Of a stretch of 64,000 bases of DNA, positions 24,554 through 34,089 are shown piece by piece. Within the stretch, counting starts at the first letter, position 1, and every line of letters begins with the position of its first letter. The DNA comes from Mycobacterium vicinigordonae (GTDB lineage Bacteria; Actinomycetota; Actinomycetes; Mycobacteriales; Mycobacteriaceae): assembly GCF_013466425.1 (NCBI RefSeq), contig NZ_CP059165.1, positions 3,038,001-3,102,000 on the forward strand, written 5' to 3'. Both the position numbers and the translations under genes were made by a program. The notes under the pieces were generated by a model. It saw only the letters and a list, made by a program, of their open reading frames with translations, had not been told where the DNA came from and searched no databases.

Positions 24554-25401
24554 GCGCTCCGAGCGCGCCGCACACGTCATGGCTTACCCGCCAGGTGAAT
24601 GCGGGAGTCGGCGGCTGGATCCGCATCGGCGAACAAACCGCGTTTTACCTACGTGGCATGGGTGCCGTGAAAGATGCAGTCCTGCACTACCCGAAAGAAA
24701 TAGTCCGTGTTATAGCCCAGATGAGTATGGGCGTCGGAGCCCTCGCCTTGATCGGTGGCACCGTCGCGATCGTGGGCTTCCTCTTGCTGAACGTGGGCTT
24801 CCTGATCGCCATCGTGGGTTACAGCCAAACGGCCAACCTGGGCGTAGAGGCACTGGTCGGTTTCTTCTCCGCCTATGTCAACCCGCGTCTGGCCGCGCCG
24901 TTGATCACCGCCATCGGACTGGCCGCGACGGTAGGGGCAGGGGCCACGGCCCAACTCGGTGCGATGCGGATCAGTGAGGAGATCGACGCCCTCGAGGTAA
25001 TTGGTGTTCGCACCATGGCATATCTGGTGGCCACCCGCCTGGTAGGCAGCGTCGTACTTTCGATTCCGTTGTGTTGCATTTCGTTACTTGTCGGATTCTT
25101 GTCGACCCAGTTCCTCGTCCAATTCACCTACGGCCAGTCCAGCGGCATCTACGACCATTACTTCAACACCTTTCTCCGACCGACCGACGTGTTATGGGCC
25201 ATGGTCCAAGTCGTCCTGCAGGGGATCGTCGTCATGCTGATCCACACCTATTACGGGTTCAACGCCTCCGGCGGTCCGGCGGGTGTGGGGGAGGCCGTCG
25301 GGCGTGCGGTACGGGCCTCGCTGGTTGTGTTGACGATCGTGACAGCCGCGGTGGGTCTCGCGCTCTACGGGCGCACCGGCAACTTCCATCTCTCGGGATA
25401 G
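24550..25401 (+). CDS. yrbEB: YrbEB permease of the mce transporter
   Basis: 283 residues, ATGA overlap with yrbEA. N-terminal amphipathic region (WIRIGEQTAFYLRGMG), then several membrane segments. The MlaE signature here reads GAMRISEEIDALEVIGV near residues 137-153, and YGFNASGGPAGVGEAVGRA is close to the C-terminus. Second half of the YrbE heterodimer in the plasma membrane. The mceA start follows by five bases. Together the gene order yrbEA-yrbEB-mceA-F is the standard mycobacterial mce layout. Confidence 0.95.
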   Translation: MSAPSAPHTSWLTRQVNAGVGGWIRIGEQTAFYLRGMGAVKDAVLHYPKEIVRVIAQMSMGVGALALIGGTVAIVGFLLLNVGFLIAIVGYSQTANLGVEALVGFFSAYVNPRLAAPLITAIGLAATVGAGATAQLGAMRISEEIDALEVIGVRTMAYLVATRLVGSVVLSIPLCCISLLVGFLSTQFLVQFTYGQSSGIYDHYFNTFLRPTDVLWAMVQVVLQGIVVMLIHTYYGFNASGGPAGVGEAVGRAVRASLVVLTIVTAAVGLALYGRTGNFHLSG

Positions 25402-25406
25402 CGGGA

Positions 25407-26888
25407 ATGGCGATGGCGAAATCCAAACGACGCGAGGCCGGATTGCATCCCGGCTTATGGACATTGATCCTCGTCGTCTTGATCATCGGGGGCGGTGTAC
25501 TGACGCTCCTCGCCTTCAACCGCGACCTGCAGACATACACCCGGGTCACCCTGATCTCCGACCGGGCGGGACTGGTCATGGACCCCGGGGCCAAGGTCAA
25601 GCTGCGCGGCGTCGAGGTCGGTCGGGTTGCCTCCATCCAACCGAACGAGCACGTGAAATTGCAGCTTGAGCTCTTCCCCGACCAGCTGAAGTACATCCCG
25701 GCCAATGTCGAGGCTCAAATCACCGCGCCGACGGCGTTCGGCGCGAAATACGTCGAACTGATCACGCCTGAGCACCCCAGTTCCAAGACTCTGACAGCCG
25801 GGGCGGTACTCAGGTCGCGCAACGTCAGCGTCGAGGTGAACACCACCTTCCAGAACCTAGTCGGAGTGCTCAACCAGATCGATCCGGCGAAACTGAACGC
25901 GATCCTGTCGGCGCTTGGTGAAGGTTTCCGCGGCAAAGGGGAGGCTCTGGGACGGGCCACCACCGACCTGAATCAGGTGTTGCTGCAACTGAACCCGCGT
26001 AACGAGACGGTTCGCGCCGATTGGCGTGCATTCGCGGGTTTCAATGAGACCTACAGTGCCGCAGCGCATGACATCCTCAATGTGCTCGACGGTGCCAGCA
26101 CGACGAGCGCCACGATCACCAAGAACGAGCAGGAACTCAATTCGCTGCTGGTGAGTGTGGTCGGGCTCTCCGACAGCGGTATCAACCTGCTGGGCCCAGC
26201 CAAAGGCAACCTGATCCACGCCATCAACGTGCTCGAGCCGACGACGCGCCTACTGATGAAGTACAACCCGGAACTCACCTGTCTCTTGGTCGGCGGAAAG
26301 CTCGGTCTGGATGATCTGATGCAGGCTGTCGCGGGCCACAACGGAAAGTCGTTGATCGGCGATGCCGGCATCTTGCTCGGTGACGACATGTACCGGTATC
26401 CGGACAATCTGCCCATCAACGGGGCTAAAGGCGGACCGGGCGGTGCACCAGGCTGCGGCTCGCTGCCTGATGTCGGAAAGAACTTCCCGGTGCGCTATGT
26501 GGTGACAAACACCGGATGGGGCACCGGGATGGACGTCCGGCCAAATCCCGGTATCGGTTTCCCCGGATTTGCCAACTACGGCGCGGCGACCCGCGGGACA
26601 CCCAAGCCGCCAAGCATTTACACACTTAACGGGGGACCGGCTCCCGGCCCGATTCCATACCCGGGTGCCCCGCCGTTCGGTGCGCCGTGGTACTTGCCGG
26701 ACGGAACACCTTTATACCCGGGCCTGCCGCCGGCGCCGCCACCGGGTCGACCGCGCGAAATCGGCCCGCCGCCACCGGGTTCCGAGCCGTTCACGATCGC
26801 GCACCCCGCCGAGATGCAGCCGACACCGGTGCCGACGATGCCGCCACCGCCCCCGCCACTCCCGCCGCTGTATGCGCCCGAGCCATGA
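25407..26888 (+). CDS. mceA: MceA, substrate-binding subunit
   Basis: 493 residues from the ATG at 25407; the frame is open far upstream inside yrbEB but that part is not MceA. One N-terminal membrane helix (GLWTLILVVLIIGGGVLTLL), the MCE domain around residues 40-120 (SDRAGLVMDPGAKVKLRGVE, APTAFGAKYVEL), a long helical region that in the family builds the periplasmic needle, and a Pro-rich C-terminal tail (about residues 415-493). Known role of the family: a hexamer of MceA-F channels lipids through the periplasm to YrbE; Mce4 carries cholesterol. Confidence 0.93.
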   Translation: MAMAKSKRREAGLHPGLWTLILVVLIIGGGVLTLLAFNRDLQTYTRVTLISDRAGLVMDPGAKVKLRGVEVGRVASIQPNEHVKLQLELFPDQLKYIPANVEAQITAPTAFGAKYVELITPEHPSSKTLTAGAVLRSRNVSVEVNTTFQNLVGVLNQIDPAKLNAILSALGEGFRGKGEALGRATTDLNQVLLQLNPRNETVRADWRAFAGFNETYSAAAHDILNVLDGASTTSATITKNEQELNSLLVSVVGLSDSGINLLGPAKGNLIHAINVLEPTTRLLMKYNPELTCLLVGGKLGLDDLMQAVAGHNGKSLIGDAGILLGDDMYRYPDNLPINGAKGGPGGAPGCGSLPDVGKNFPVRYVVTNTGWGTGMDVRPNPGIGFPGFANYGAATRGTPKPPSIYTLNGGPAPGPIPYPGAPPFGAPWYLPDGTPLYPGLPPAPPPGRPREIGPPPPGSEPFTIAHPAEMQPTPVPTMPPPPPPLPPLYAPEP

Positions 26889-26916
26889 CCACCAGACGCG
26901 CTAGAGAAAGGCAGAC

Positions 26917-27945
26917 ATGAAGGAGGATTTGCGCGGCGCGCTGTGGCGCTTCGCGATCTATGCCGCGGTGTGTCTCGTAGCGGTGGCCCTCGTGTTCGCA
27001 ATTTTCGGCCAGTTCCGTTTTACCTCCGGCAATACATACCACGCCTATTTCACTAACGTCTCCGGACTGCGCGACGGCAACTTCGTCCGGATCGCCGGGG
27101 TCGAGGTGGGCAAGGTCGAGAAGATCTCCATTCAGCCCGACATGACCGTCCATGTTGAGTTCTCCGTGAACCGCTCTGCGGTGCTCACCGAAGGCACCCG
27201 CGCGGCAATCCGTTACGACGATCTCATCGGTGGCCGGTACATGTCACTGGAGGAAGGGGCTGGCGGGGTCAAGCGACTAGCACCCGGTGGGGCGATCCCG
27301 ATCGGTCAGACCGAGCCGGCACTGGACCTAGACGCATTGATCGGCGGTTTCCGTCCGCTCTTTCGGGCTTTGAATCCAGACCAGGTCAACGCCTTGACCG
27401 GCCAACTGATCGCTGCCTTCCAAGGGCAGGGCCCCACGATCAGTTCGTTCCTCAACCAAGCTGCCGCGTTGACCAACACGCTGGGCGACCGCGACAAGCT
27501 GATCGGTCAGGTCATCGTCAACCTCAACACCGTGCTCGGGTCGCTGGGCGGCCAGAGTAAACAGTTTGCCAAAGCGGTTGACTCGCTCTCCGAACTCGTC
27601 GCCGGCCTTTCGCAGCGCAAAGAAGACATCAGCAACGCGGTGGCCTACGGAAACGCGGCTGCCGGCTCTATCGCCGACCTGCTGGTGCAGGGCCGTAAAC
27701 CCCTCACGAAGGTAGTCAGCGAGACGGATCGAGTCGCCGGAATCGTCGACGCCGACCACGACTACGTCGACAACCTGCTCAATACGTTGCCCGACGCGTA
27801 CCAGATGCTGGGCAGATTGGGCATCTACGGTGACTTCTTCACCTTCTACCTGTGCGATCTCCTCATCAAGGTCAACGGCAAGGGCGGCCAACCCGTGTAC
27901 GTCAAGCTGGCTGGCCAGGATACCGGGAGGTGCACGCCGAAGTGA
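26917..27945 (+). CDS. mceB: MceB subunit
   Basis: 342 residues. N-terminal membrane helix (FAIYAAVCLVAVALVFAIFG), MCE domain from about residue 40 (YFTNVSGLRDGNFVRIAGVE), helical region, and no Pro-rich tail, as is typical for MceB. AAAGGC precedes the ATG at a 28-base gap from mceA. It contains several cysteines near the C-terminus (FYLCDLL, GRC) that may form a disulfide. Part of the Mce hexamer in the cell envelope. Confidence 0.94.
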   Translation: MKEDLRGALWRFAIYAAVCLVAVALVFAIFGQFRFTSGNTYHAYFTNVSGLRDGNFVRIAGVEVGKVEKISIQPDMTVHVEFSVNRSAVLTEGTRAAIRYDDLIGGRYMSLEEGAGGVKRLAPGGAIPIGQTEPALDLDALIGGFRPLFRALNPDQVNALTGQLIAAFQGQGPTISSFLNQAAALTNTLGDRDKLIGQVIVNLNTVLGSLGGQSKQFAKAVDSLSELVAGLSQRKEDISNAVAYGNAAAGSIADLLVQGRKPLTKVVSETDRVAGIVDADHDYVDNLLNTLPDAYQMLGRLGIYGDFFTFYLCDLLIKVNGKGGQPVYVKLAGQDTGRCTPK

Positions 27946-29300
27946 AAACCTTTTCGGAACATAACCCCCTCAAGGTAGGTGGCATCGGCGTTGTGCTGAC
28001 GCTGGCCTTGATGTGGCTTTCGCTGAACTACCAGAAGTTGCCCCTAATCAACCAGGACAGGGAATACGAGGCCTACTTCGCCGAGGCGGGCGGCCTCGCC
28101 GCCGGCAACGCCGTGCAGGTGTCGGGTTACCGCGTCGGCGACGTGACATCGGTGGATCTGCGCCGGAATCGGGTGGTGGTCAAGTTCAAGGTTGACCACA
28201 GCATTCGACTGGGCAACCGCACCGAGGCCGCTATCAAGTTGAAGACGGTGCTCGGATCCAAATTGCTCGAGGTCACCCCACGGGGCGACGGGCTACTCAA
28301 TGGGCCCATACCGCTCGATCGAACGACCTCGCCATATCAGCTTCCCGACGCACTCGCAGATCTGTCCAACACCATCAGCGGATTGGACACCGACCAACTT
28401 TCGCGGTCGTTAGCCGTGCTCTCGGACACCTTTTCCAAGACCCCGCCCGACCTGCAGGCCGCGGTCCGCGGTGTCGCACGCTTCTCCGAAACACTGAGCA
28501 GCCGGGACGCTCAGCTGCGCACACTGCTGGAAAACGCGAACAAGGTTTCGGGCGTGCTGGCCGAACGGACCAACCAGGTCGTCAGCCTGGTAACAAACAC
28601 CAACGCCCTGCTCGCACAGCTGCGCACTCAGAGCGCCGCCCTGGACCAGATCGCCGGCAACCTCTCGGCGGTAGCCCAACAGGTCAAAGGATTCATTGCG
28701 GAGAACCGCGCGGCGCTAAAGCCTGCACTCGACAAGCTCAACAACGTATTGACGCTGGTCGACAAGCGGAAAGACCGTATACAGAAGGCGATCAAGGGAC
28801 TCAACGGGTACGCGCTGTCACTCGGTGAGTCGGTTGCGTCGGGACCGTACTTCAAGGCGTACCTAGCCAACCTGCTGCCTGGGCAGTTCGTCCAGCCCTT
28901 CATCGACGCGGCCTTCTCTGACCTTGGGCTGGACCCCAACGTCCTGCTGCCGTCGCAGCTGAACACCCCGCAGACCGGGCAGCCGGCGACACCGCCGTTG
29001 CCGGTGCCGTTCCCGCGTACCGGGCAGGGAGGCGAGCCGCGACTTACCATTCCGGATGCCATCACCGGCAACCCCGACGACCATCCGTGTGGGCCGTCCG
29101 GTGCGGCTTTGCCAGGCCCCGGCTGCTACCCGTTGCGGCCGCCGGAGCCCGCGCCACCGCCAGGTGGTCCGCCGCCGGGGCCACCGGCGCTGACTCCGCC
29201 AGGCCCACAATCCTCCGTTCCCACGCCGCCGGGACCGATAACGCAGTTCGCGCCGGGCGAGAACATTCCGGCACCGCAGCCTGGAGGTGTTGGACGATGA
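27942..29300 (+). CDS. mceC: MceC subunit
   Basis: 452 residues from a GTG at 27942 that overlaps the mceB stop (GTGA), with GGGAGG 11 bases upstream. N-terminal membrane helix (VGGIGVVLTLALMWLSL), MCE domain (YFAEAGGLAAGNAVQVSGYR), long coiled helical part (ENANKVSGVLAERTNQVVSL), then a strongly Pro-rich tail (about residues 380-452) as in other MceC proteins. Part of the Mce hexamer. Confidence 0.94.
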   Translation: MKTFSEHNPLKVGGIGVVLTLALMWLSLNYQKLPLINQDREYEAYFAEAGGLAAGNAVQVSGYRVGDVTSVDLRRNRVVVKFKVDHSIRLGNRTEAAIKLKTVLGSKLLEVTPRGDGLLNGPIPLDRTTSPYQLPDALADLSNTISGLDTDQLSRSLAVLSDTFSKTPPDLQAAVRGVARFSETLSSRDAQLRTLLENANKVSGVLAERTNQVVSLVTNTNALLAQLRTQSAALDQIAGNLSAVAQQVKGFIAENRAALKPALDKLNNVLTLVDKRKDRIQKAIKGLNGYALSLGESVASGPYFKAYLANLLPGQFVQPFIDAAFSDLGLDPNVLLPSQLNTPQTGQPATPPLPVPFPRTGQGGEPRLTIPDAITGNPDDHPCGPSGAALPGPGCYPLRPPEPAPPPGGPPPGPPALTPPGPQSSVPTPPGPITQFAPGENIPAPQPGGVGR

Positions 29301-30712
29301 CGCATTCGACGCCGGTACCTAAACCTGGCAGGTTGCGTTCCAAAGGCGGTCAGATCAGCCTGGCGGTGCTGCTTGCGGTGGTGCTGGTTGGCGGCGTAGT
29401 CGTGATGGTGCGGGTCGTGACCGGCGCGGGCCGCATCCACATGACCGCCTACTTCGACAACAGCAACGGGATCTTCGCCGGGGACAGTGTGGTGGTCCTC
29501 GGGGTACCGGTCGGCAAGATTGACAGGATTGAGCCGGAGCCGGACCGAGTGAAGATCAGCTTCTGGGTCCGGGACAGCTACCAGATTCCCGCAGACGCGA
29601 AAGCTGTGATCCTGTCCCCGTCGCTGGTGACGGTCCGGGCGCTACAACTCACCCCCGCCTACAACGGTGGGCCGACGATGGGGGATCATGCGTTGATCCC
29701 CCGGGAACGCACCGCAGTCCCGGTCGAGTGGGACGATTTCCGGCAGCAACTCGAGCGTCTCACCGATACGCTGCAGCCCACCCAACCCGGTGGCGTCAGT
29801 ACGTTAGGTCAGTTCGTAAATACAGTGGCCGATAACCTGCGCGGTCAGGGCCCGGACATCCGCAACACGATCATCAAGCTCTCGCAGGCTATTTCGGCGC
29901 TCGGCGACCACAGCGGCGACTTGTTCACGACCATCAAGAACTTGTCGGTTCTGGTCTCGGCGCTGCACGACAGCAGCGACCTACTGCGTCATCTGAACCA
30001 GAACCTGGCCCAGGTGACGGGGTTGCTTGCCAACGATCCGAACGAGGTCGGAAATGCGCTGCGAGATCTCAACGAGGTGGCCGATGACGTCACGAACTTC
30101 GTCGCGGAGAACCGTGAGGCGCTCGGCACGACGTCGGACAGGCTGGCGTCGGTATCCAACGCGGTTGTGGAGAGCCTCGACGACATCAAGCAGACCCTGC
30201 ACATCGGTACACCGGCGTTTCAGAATTTCGCCAACATCTACCAACCCGCAAACGTCGCGCTGACCGGTGCGATCGCCGTTACCAACTTCGCCAACCCGGT
30301 TCAGTTCCTGTGTTCGGCTGTCCAGGCGGCGTCGCGGTTGGGCGCCGAGCAGTCGGCGAAACTGTGTGTGCAGTATCTGGCGCCGATCATCAAGAACCGC
30401 CAGTACAGCTTCCCGCCGCTGGGCTTCAACCCGTTCTCCGGCGTAATGGCCCGGCCTAACGAAATCACCTACAGCGAAGATTGGCTGCGACCGGACTACA
30501 TCCCGCCGCCTGCTCCGAGAAACGGCGAACCGGCACCGCCTAGCGCGCCACTGCCGGCGCCGAACAGCATCTACAACTACTTCGGCAACGGCATGGTCGA
30601 TCCCAACCATGCCAATCCGCCGTTTGTACCCGCCAGGCTCCCGGATCCGATACCGACCAATCCGGCCAGTGGACTTGAAGGCATGATGGTGCCGCCAGGA
30701 GGTGGGCAGTGA
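29297..30712 (+). CDS. mceD: MceD subunit
   Basis: 471 residues from the ATG at 29297 (ATGA overlap; CTGGAGGTG upstream). The longer open frame inside mceC is not coding. N-terminal basic segment and membrane helix (ISLAVLLAVVLVGGVVVMV), MCE domain (YFDNSNGIFAGDSVVVLGVP), helical needle region and Pro-rich end. In the family MceD lies in the hexamer ring and forms part of the lipid tunnel. Confidence 0.94.
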   Translation: MTHSTPVPKPGRLRSKGGQISLAVLLAVVLVGGVVVMVRVVTGAGRIHMTAYFDNSNGIFAGDSVVVLGVPVGKIDRIEPEPDRVKISFWVRDSYQIPADAKAVILSPSLVTVRALQLTPAYNGGPTMGDHALIPRERTAVPVEWDDFRQQLERLTDTLQPTQPGGVSTLGQFVNTVADNLRGQGPDIRNTIIKLSQAISALGDHSGDLFTTIKNLSVLVSALHDSSDLLRHLNQNLAQVTGLLANDPNEVGNALRDLNEVADDVTNFVAENREALGTTSDRLASVSNAVVESLDDIKQTLHIGTPAFQNFANIYQPANVALTGAIAVTNFANPVQFLCSAVQAASRLGAEQSAKLCVQYLAPIIKNRQYSFPPLGFNPFSGVMARPNEITYSEDWLRPDYIPPPAPRNGEPAPPSAPLPAPNSIYNYFGNGMVDPNHANPPFVPARLPDPIPTNPASGLEGMMVPPGGGQ

Positions 30713-31863
30713 GCGCGTCCGGGTATTGGCGGCGCCTCGGCGCCGGGGCAATGGGCGCCTTGCTGGTGGTCACCCTCTCCGGCTGCGGCTTCCTCCAAAA
30801 CTGGCACGGGGCAAACTCGCTGCCGCTGCCCGGCACAGTCGGGGGTGGTAGAGGCTCGTACACGATTCAGGCGCAATTGCCCGATGTCCAGAACCTGAAA
30901 GAGAATTCCCGAGTTCAGGTGAACGACGTGACGGTCGGCAATGTCACCAGGATCGAGATTCAAGGCTGGCACGCTTTGGTGACCATGACGCTGCAAGGCG
31001 GCGTGGACCTGCCGGCCAACGCAACGGCGACGATCGGCCAGACCAGCCTGCTCGGTTCGGTACATGTGGAGCTGGCGCCGCCCAAAGACATTCCGCCGTC
31101 GGGCAAGCTCAAGAACGGATCGTTGATCCCACTGTCCTCCGGCGCCGCATACCCATCGACGGAACAGACCTTGGCGGCCGTCTCGATGGTTCTCAACGGA
31201 GGTGGTCTGGCCAACATCCAGGACATCACCACGGCGTTGACTACGGCGTTCTCCGGTCGTGAACAAGATTTGCGAAGCCTGATCGGTCAACTGGATAAGT
31301 TCGTGGGTTACCTCAACGATCAGAAAGACGACATCCTTAACGCCACCGAGAGCCTGAACAACCTGGTCGGCCAGTTCGCGGACCAACGGCCGGTCGTCGA
31401 CAGGGCGCTCAAGACCATTCCCGACGCGCTGGCTGTGCTAAACCGGCAGCGGGAAAACCTCACTCAAGCGCTAGCTCAGGTGGGCAAACTCAGTGCGCTA
31501 GCCGCTGATTCGGTGATCCAGACCAAAGAGAATTTGGTCAAGGAACTCAAGGACCTCGGCCCGGTGCTCCAGTCGCTGGGCGACGCCGGACCGGCCCTGA
31601 CCCGTTCGCTGGACTTCTTCGCAACCTACCCGTTCCCGAAGCCTACGATTAGCAAATGGATTCGCGGTGACTACGGAAACATCAGCGCCATCATGGATTT
31701 GACATTGAGCCGGATTGACAACTCGTTCTTCACCGGCACCCGGTGGGAAGGCACGCTGACCGAACTCGAGTTGCAATGGGGACGAACCATCGGCCAGATG
31801 CCGAGCCCGTACACAGCGCGTAATCCGTTGATCGCTCCCTACCATTTCGACCAGGGGCCGTAA
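30709..31863 (+). CDS. mceE: MceE subunit, lipoprotein (LprK type)
   Basis: 384 residues from a GTG overlapping the mceD stop. Lipobox LSGC with the lipidated cysteine at residue 26, as expected for MceE (LprK/LprL class). MCE domain follows (LPDVQNLKENSRVQVNDVTV), then helical repeats. Lipidation would anchor this member of the hexamer on the outer face of the membrane. One base separates it from mceF. Confidence 0.94.
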   Translation: MSASGYWRRLGAGAMGALLVVTLSGCGFLQNWHGANSLPLPGTVGGGRGSYTIQAQLPDVQNLKENSRVQVNDVTVGNVTRIEIQGWHALVTMTLQGGVDLPANATATIGQTSLLGSVHVELAPPKDIPPSGKLKNGSLIPLSSGAAYPSTEQTLAAVSMVLNGGGLANIQDITTALTTAFSGREQDLRSLIGQLDKFVGYLNDQKDDILNATESLNNLVGQFADQRPVVDRALKTIPDALAVLNRQRENLTQALAQVGKLSALAADSVIQTKENLVKELKDLGPVLQSLGDAGPALTRSLDFFATYPFPKPTISKWIRGDYGNISAIMDLTLSRIDNSFFTGTRWEGTLTELELQWGRTIGQMPSPYTARNPLIAPYHFDQGP

Positions 31864-31864
31864 C

Positions 31865-33337
31865 ATGCTGACCAGGCGAATAAGAATCCAATTTGCGGTG
31901 TTCGCGGTAATCGCCTTAACCGCGATCTCGGCGGTGCTGTTCGGCTACCTGAAGATCCAGAGCACGATTTTCGGCTTCAACCGATATACCGTAACGGTTC
32001 AGTTACCCCAAGCGGGCGGGCTATACGCCGGCGGAAACGTGACCTACCGTGGTGTCACGGTAGGTCGGGTGCGCGAGATCCGGCTCAACAACACCGGTGC
32101 CGAGGCAGTACTCCAAATGAATTCCGACGTCGAGATTCCCGCGACTGGCGTTACCGCCGAGGTGCACAGCGTTTCGGCCGTGGGTGAACAGTACGTCGCA
32201 TTGACGCCGCGCGGCCGCGGCGGGCCCAAGTTGAAAGACGGCGACGTTATCCCGGTGTCGCAAACGAAGGTTCCCACCGACATCAACTCGTTGGTGGCGG
32301 CGGCCAACCGCGGGTTACAGGCCATCCCGCGGGAGAACCTGAAAACAGTCGTGGACGAGAGCTATATCGCGTTCGGCGGCCTCGGCCCGGAACTGTCCCG
32401 GCTGATCAACGGAACTACTAACCTGGCGATCGATGCACGCAAGAACCTGGAAGCACTGACGGTTCTGATCGACCAGTCCAAACCTGTGCTTGACAGCCAG
32501 GTCGAGTCCAGGGATTCGGTACAGGCTTGGGCCGCCAACCTCGCCGATGTCACCAAACAACTGCAAGCCAATGACTCTGCTCTTCAGGGCGTGATCAACA
32601 AGGGCGCTGCTTCGGCGGAGGAGACACGTCAGCTGTTCGACAGACTGCAGCCGACGCTACCGATCGTGTTGGCCAACCTGGTCAGTGTCGGCGACGTCGG
32701 GGTTGCCTACCGTGCTGACCTCGAGCAACTCTTGGTGGTGTTGCCGGCGGCAACGGCGCAGGGCCAGGCGACCTTGTTACCTGGGCGCAATATCAAGGGC
32801 AGCTATCCCGGCCTGAACCTGAGCTTCAACCTGAACCTCAATCTTCCGCCGGCGTGCACCACCGGCTATCTGCCACCGCAGCAGATGCGGTCCCCGACTT
32901 TCGAGGACCACCCGGACCGCCCCGCAGGGGATTTGTACTGCCGGATACCGCAAGACTCACCGCTGAACGTGCGCGGGGCGCGCAACTACCCGTGTGAGAC
33001 TCGTCCGGGTAAGCGTGCGCCTACGGTAAAGATGTGCGAAAGCAACGAGGAATACGTGCCGCTCAACGACGGGTACAACTGGAAGGGCGATCCCAACGGA
33101 ACATACTCGGGACAGGACATTCCACAGCTGCCACCGGGGGTCCTGCCCCCCGTGGCAGCGGGGGCGCCTGCTCCGGCGGCACCACCACAGGCCCCGATTG
33201 CGATAGCCGAGTACGATCCGGCGACCGGCACCTACCTAGGACCCGATGGGCAGATTTATCGACAAACCGATCTTGCCCAACCTCATAATCAGGAGCGAAC
33301 ATGGCAGCAGATGCTGATGCCGCCGGCGACGAACTGA
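31865..33337 (+). CDS. mceF: MceF subunit
   Basis: 490 residues. N-terminal membrane helix (FAVFAVIALTAISAVLFGYL), MCE domain (LPQAGGLYAGGNVTYRGVTV), helical region, Pro/Ala-rich tail and conserved cysteines in the last third (PPACTTGYLPPQQM, DLYCRIPQ). Last of the six Mce subunits. Its end overlaps the next gene by 37 bases. Confidence 0.94.
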   Translation: MLTRRIRIQFAVFAVIALTAISAVLFGYLKIQSTIFGFNRYTVTVQLPQAGGLYAGGNVTYRGVTVGRVREIRLNNTGAEAVLQMNSDVEIPATGVTAEVHSVSAVGEQYVALTPRGRGGPKLKDGDVIPVSQTKVPTDINSLVAAANRGLQAIPRENLKTVVDESYIAFGGLGPELSRLINGTTNLAIDARKNLEALTVLIDQSKPVLDSQVESRDSVQAWAANLADVTKQLQANDSALQGVINKGAASAEETRQLFDRLQPTLPIVLANLVSVGDVGVAYRADLEQLLVVLPAATAQGQATLLPGRNIKGSYPGLNLSFNLNLNLPPACTTGYLPPQQMRSPTFEDHPDRPAGDLYCRIPQDSPLNVRGARNYPCETRPGKRAPTVKMCESNEEYVPLNDGYNWKGDPNGTYSGQDIPQLPPGVLPPVAAGAPAPAAPPQAPIAIAEYDPATGTYLGPDGQIYRQTDLAQPHNQERTWQQMLMPPATN

Positions 33338-34089
33338 CATTGGCCAAATCCGCTAAACACCTTGGGCCCGATGCAATGCCGGAGACGGACAAGGTGTCGG
33401 CCGAAGCGACCGCCTCGACGGAAGAAGTCGAAAAGGCTGCCGCCACCGAGGAAGTCGAGGCAGTGGCCGACCACGACGAAGCTGCCGAAGATGGAGACCA
33501 GGCCGAAGACGCCGACGACGGTGCACAGGCCGAAGCCGCCGACGTTGCAGAGGAAGGTGCCGCTGACGACGACGCCAGGCGCGCGAAGTCCGTGCGAAGC
33601 TGGTTCACGCCGCTGCGGTTGGCCGCGGCTGTCGGCCTGGTCGTGGTGCTCAGTCTGGGTGGTTTGGTCGGATGGCTGGGTGTCAGGACCTACGAGATGC
33701 GCCAGGATCAGGAATTGCGCGAGCTTTTTCTACGGGTTGGGCGACAAGGAGCGGTAAATCTGACGACCATCGACTGGCAGAACGTCAACAACGACATTCA
33801 GCGCATTCTGGACTCAGCCACCGGAGCGTTCTATGAAGACTTCTCCAAGCGTTCCCAACCCTTCATCGACATCGTTAAGAAGGTGCAGTCGAAATCAGTG
33901 GGAACCGTGACTGAAGCAGGCCTGGAGTCTGTGTCGCACAACGAAGCTCGGGTCCTTGTCGCGATTTCTGTCAAGACTTCCAACCTCGGTGCGGAAGACC
34001 AGCCGCTGCGATCCTGGCGAATGCGGCTCGATGTCCAGCGGGTTGGTGACGGAGCGAAGATCTCGAATGTTTTGTTCGTGCCAGCATGA
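33301..34089 (+). CDS. Mce-associated membrane protein (first of two)
   Basis: 262 residues from the ATG at 33301, with AGGAG upstream, lying inside the mceF end. Residues 1-95 are a highly acidic, Ala/Glu/Asp-rich disordered arm; a single membrane helix follows (AAAVGLVVVLSLGGLVGWLG, about 105-125), then a SnoaL/NTF2-like external domain with DWQNVNNDIQRILDSATGAF, typical of Mas/OmamA-type proteins. OmamA stabilises Mce transporters in M. tuberculosis; the same role here is inference from position. Confidence 0.9.
   Translation: MAADADAAGDELTLAKSAKHLGPDAMPETDKVSAEATASTEEVEKAAATEEVEAVADHDEAAEDGDQAEDADDGAQAEAADVAEEGAADDDARRAKSVRSWFTPLRLAAAVGLVVVLSLGGLVGWLGVRTYEMRQDQELRELFLRVGRQGAVNLTTIDWQNVNNDIQRILDSATGAFYEDFSKRSQPFIDIVKKVQSKSVGTVTEAGLESVSHNEARVLVAISVKTSNLGAEDQPLRSWRMRLDVQRVGDGAKISNVLFVPA

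Noticed and set aside
25071..25406. Upstream extension of mceA into yrbEB
   Set aside because: MceA homology and the membrane helix begin after the ATG at 25407; the extension is the out-of-frame yrbEB sequence.
32415..32425. TAACCTGGCGA inside mceF
   Set aside because: Within coding sequence and lacking the right arm.
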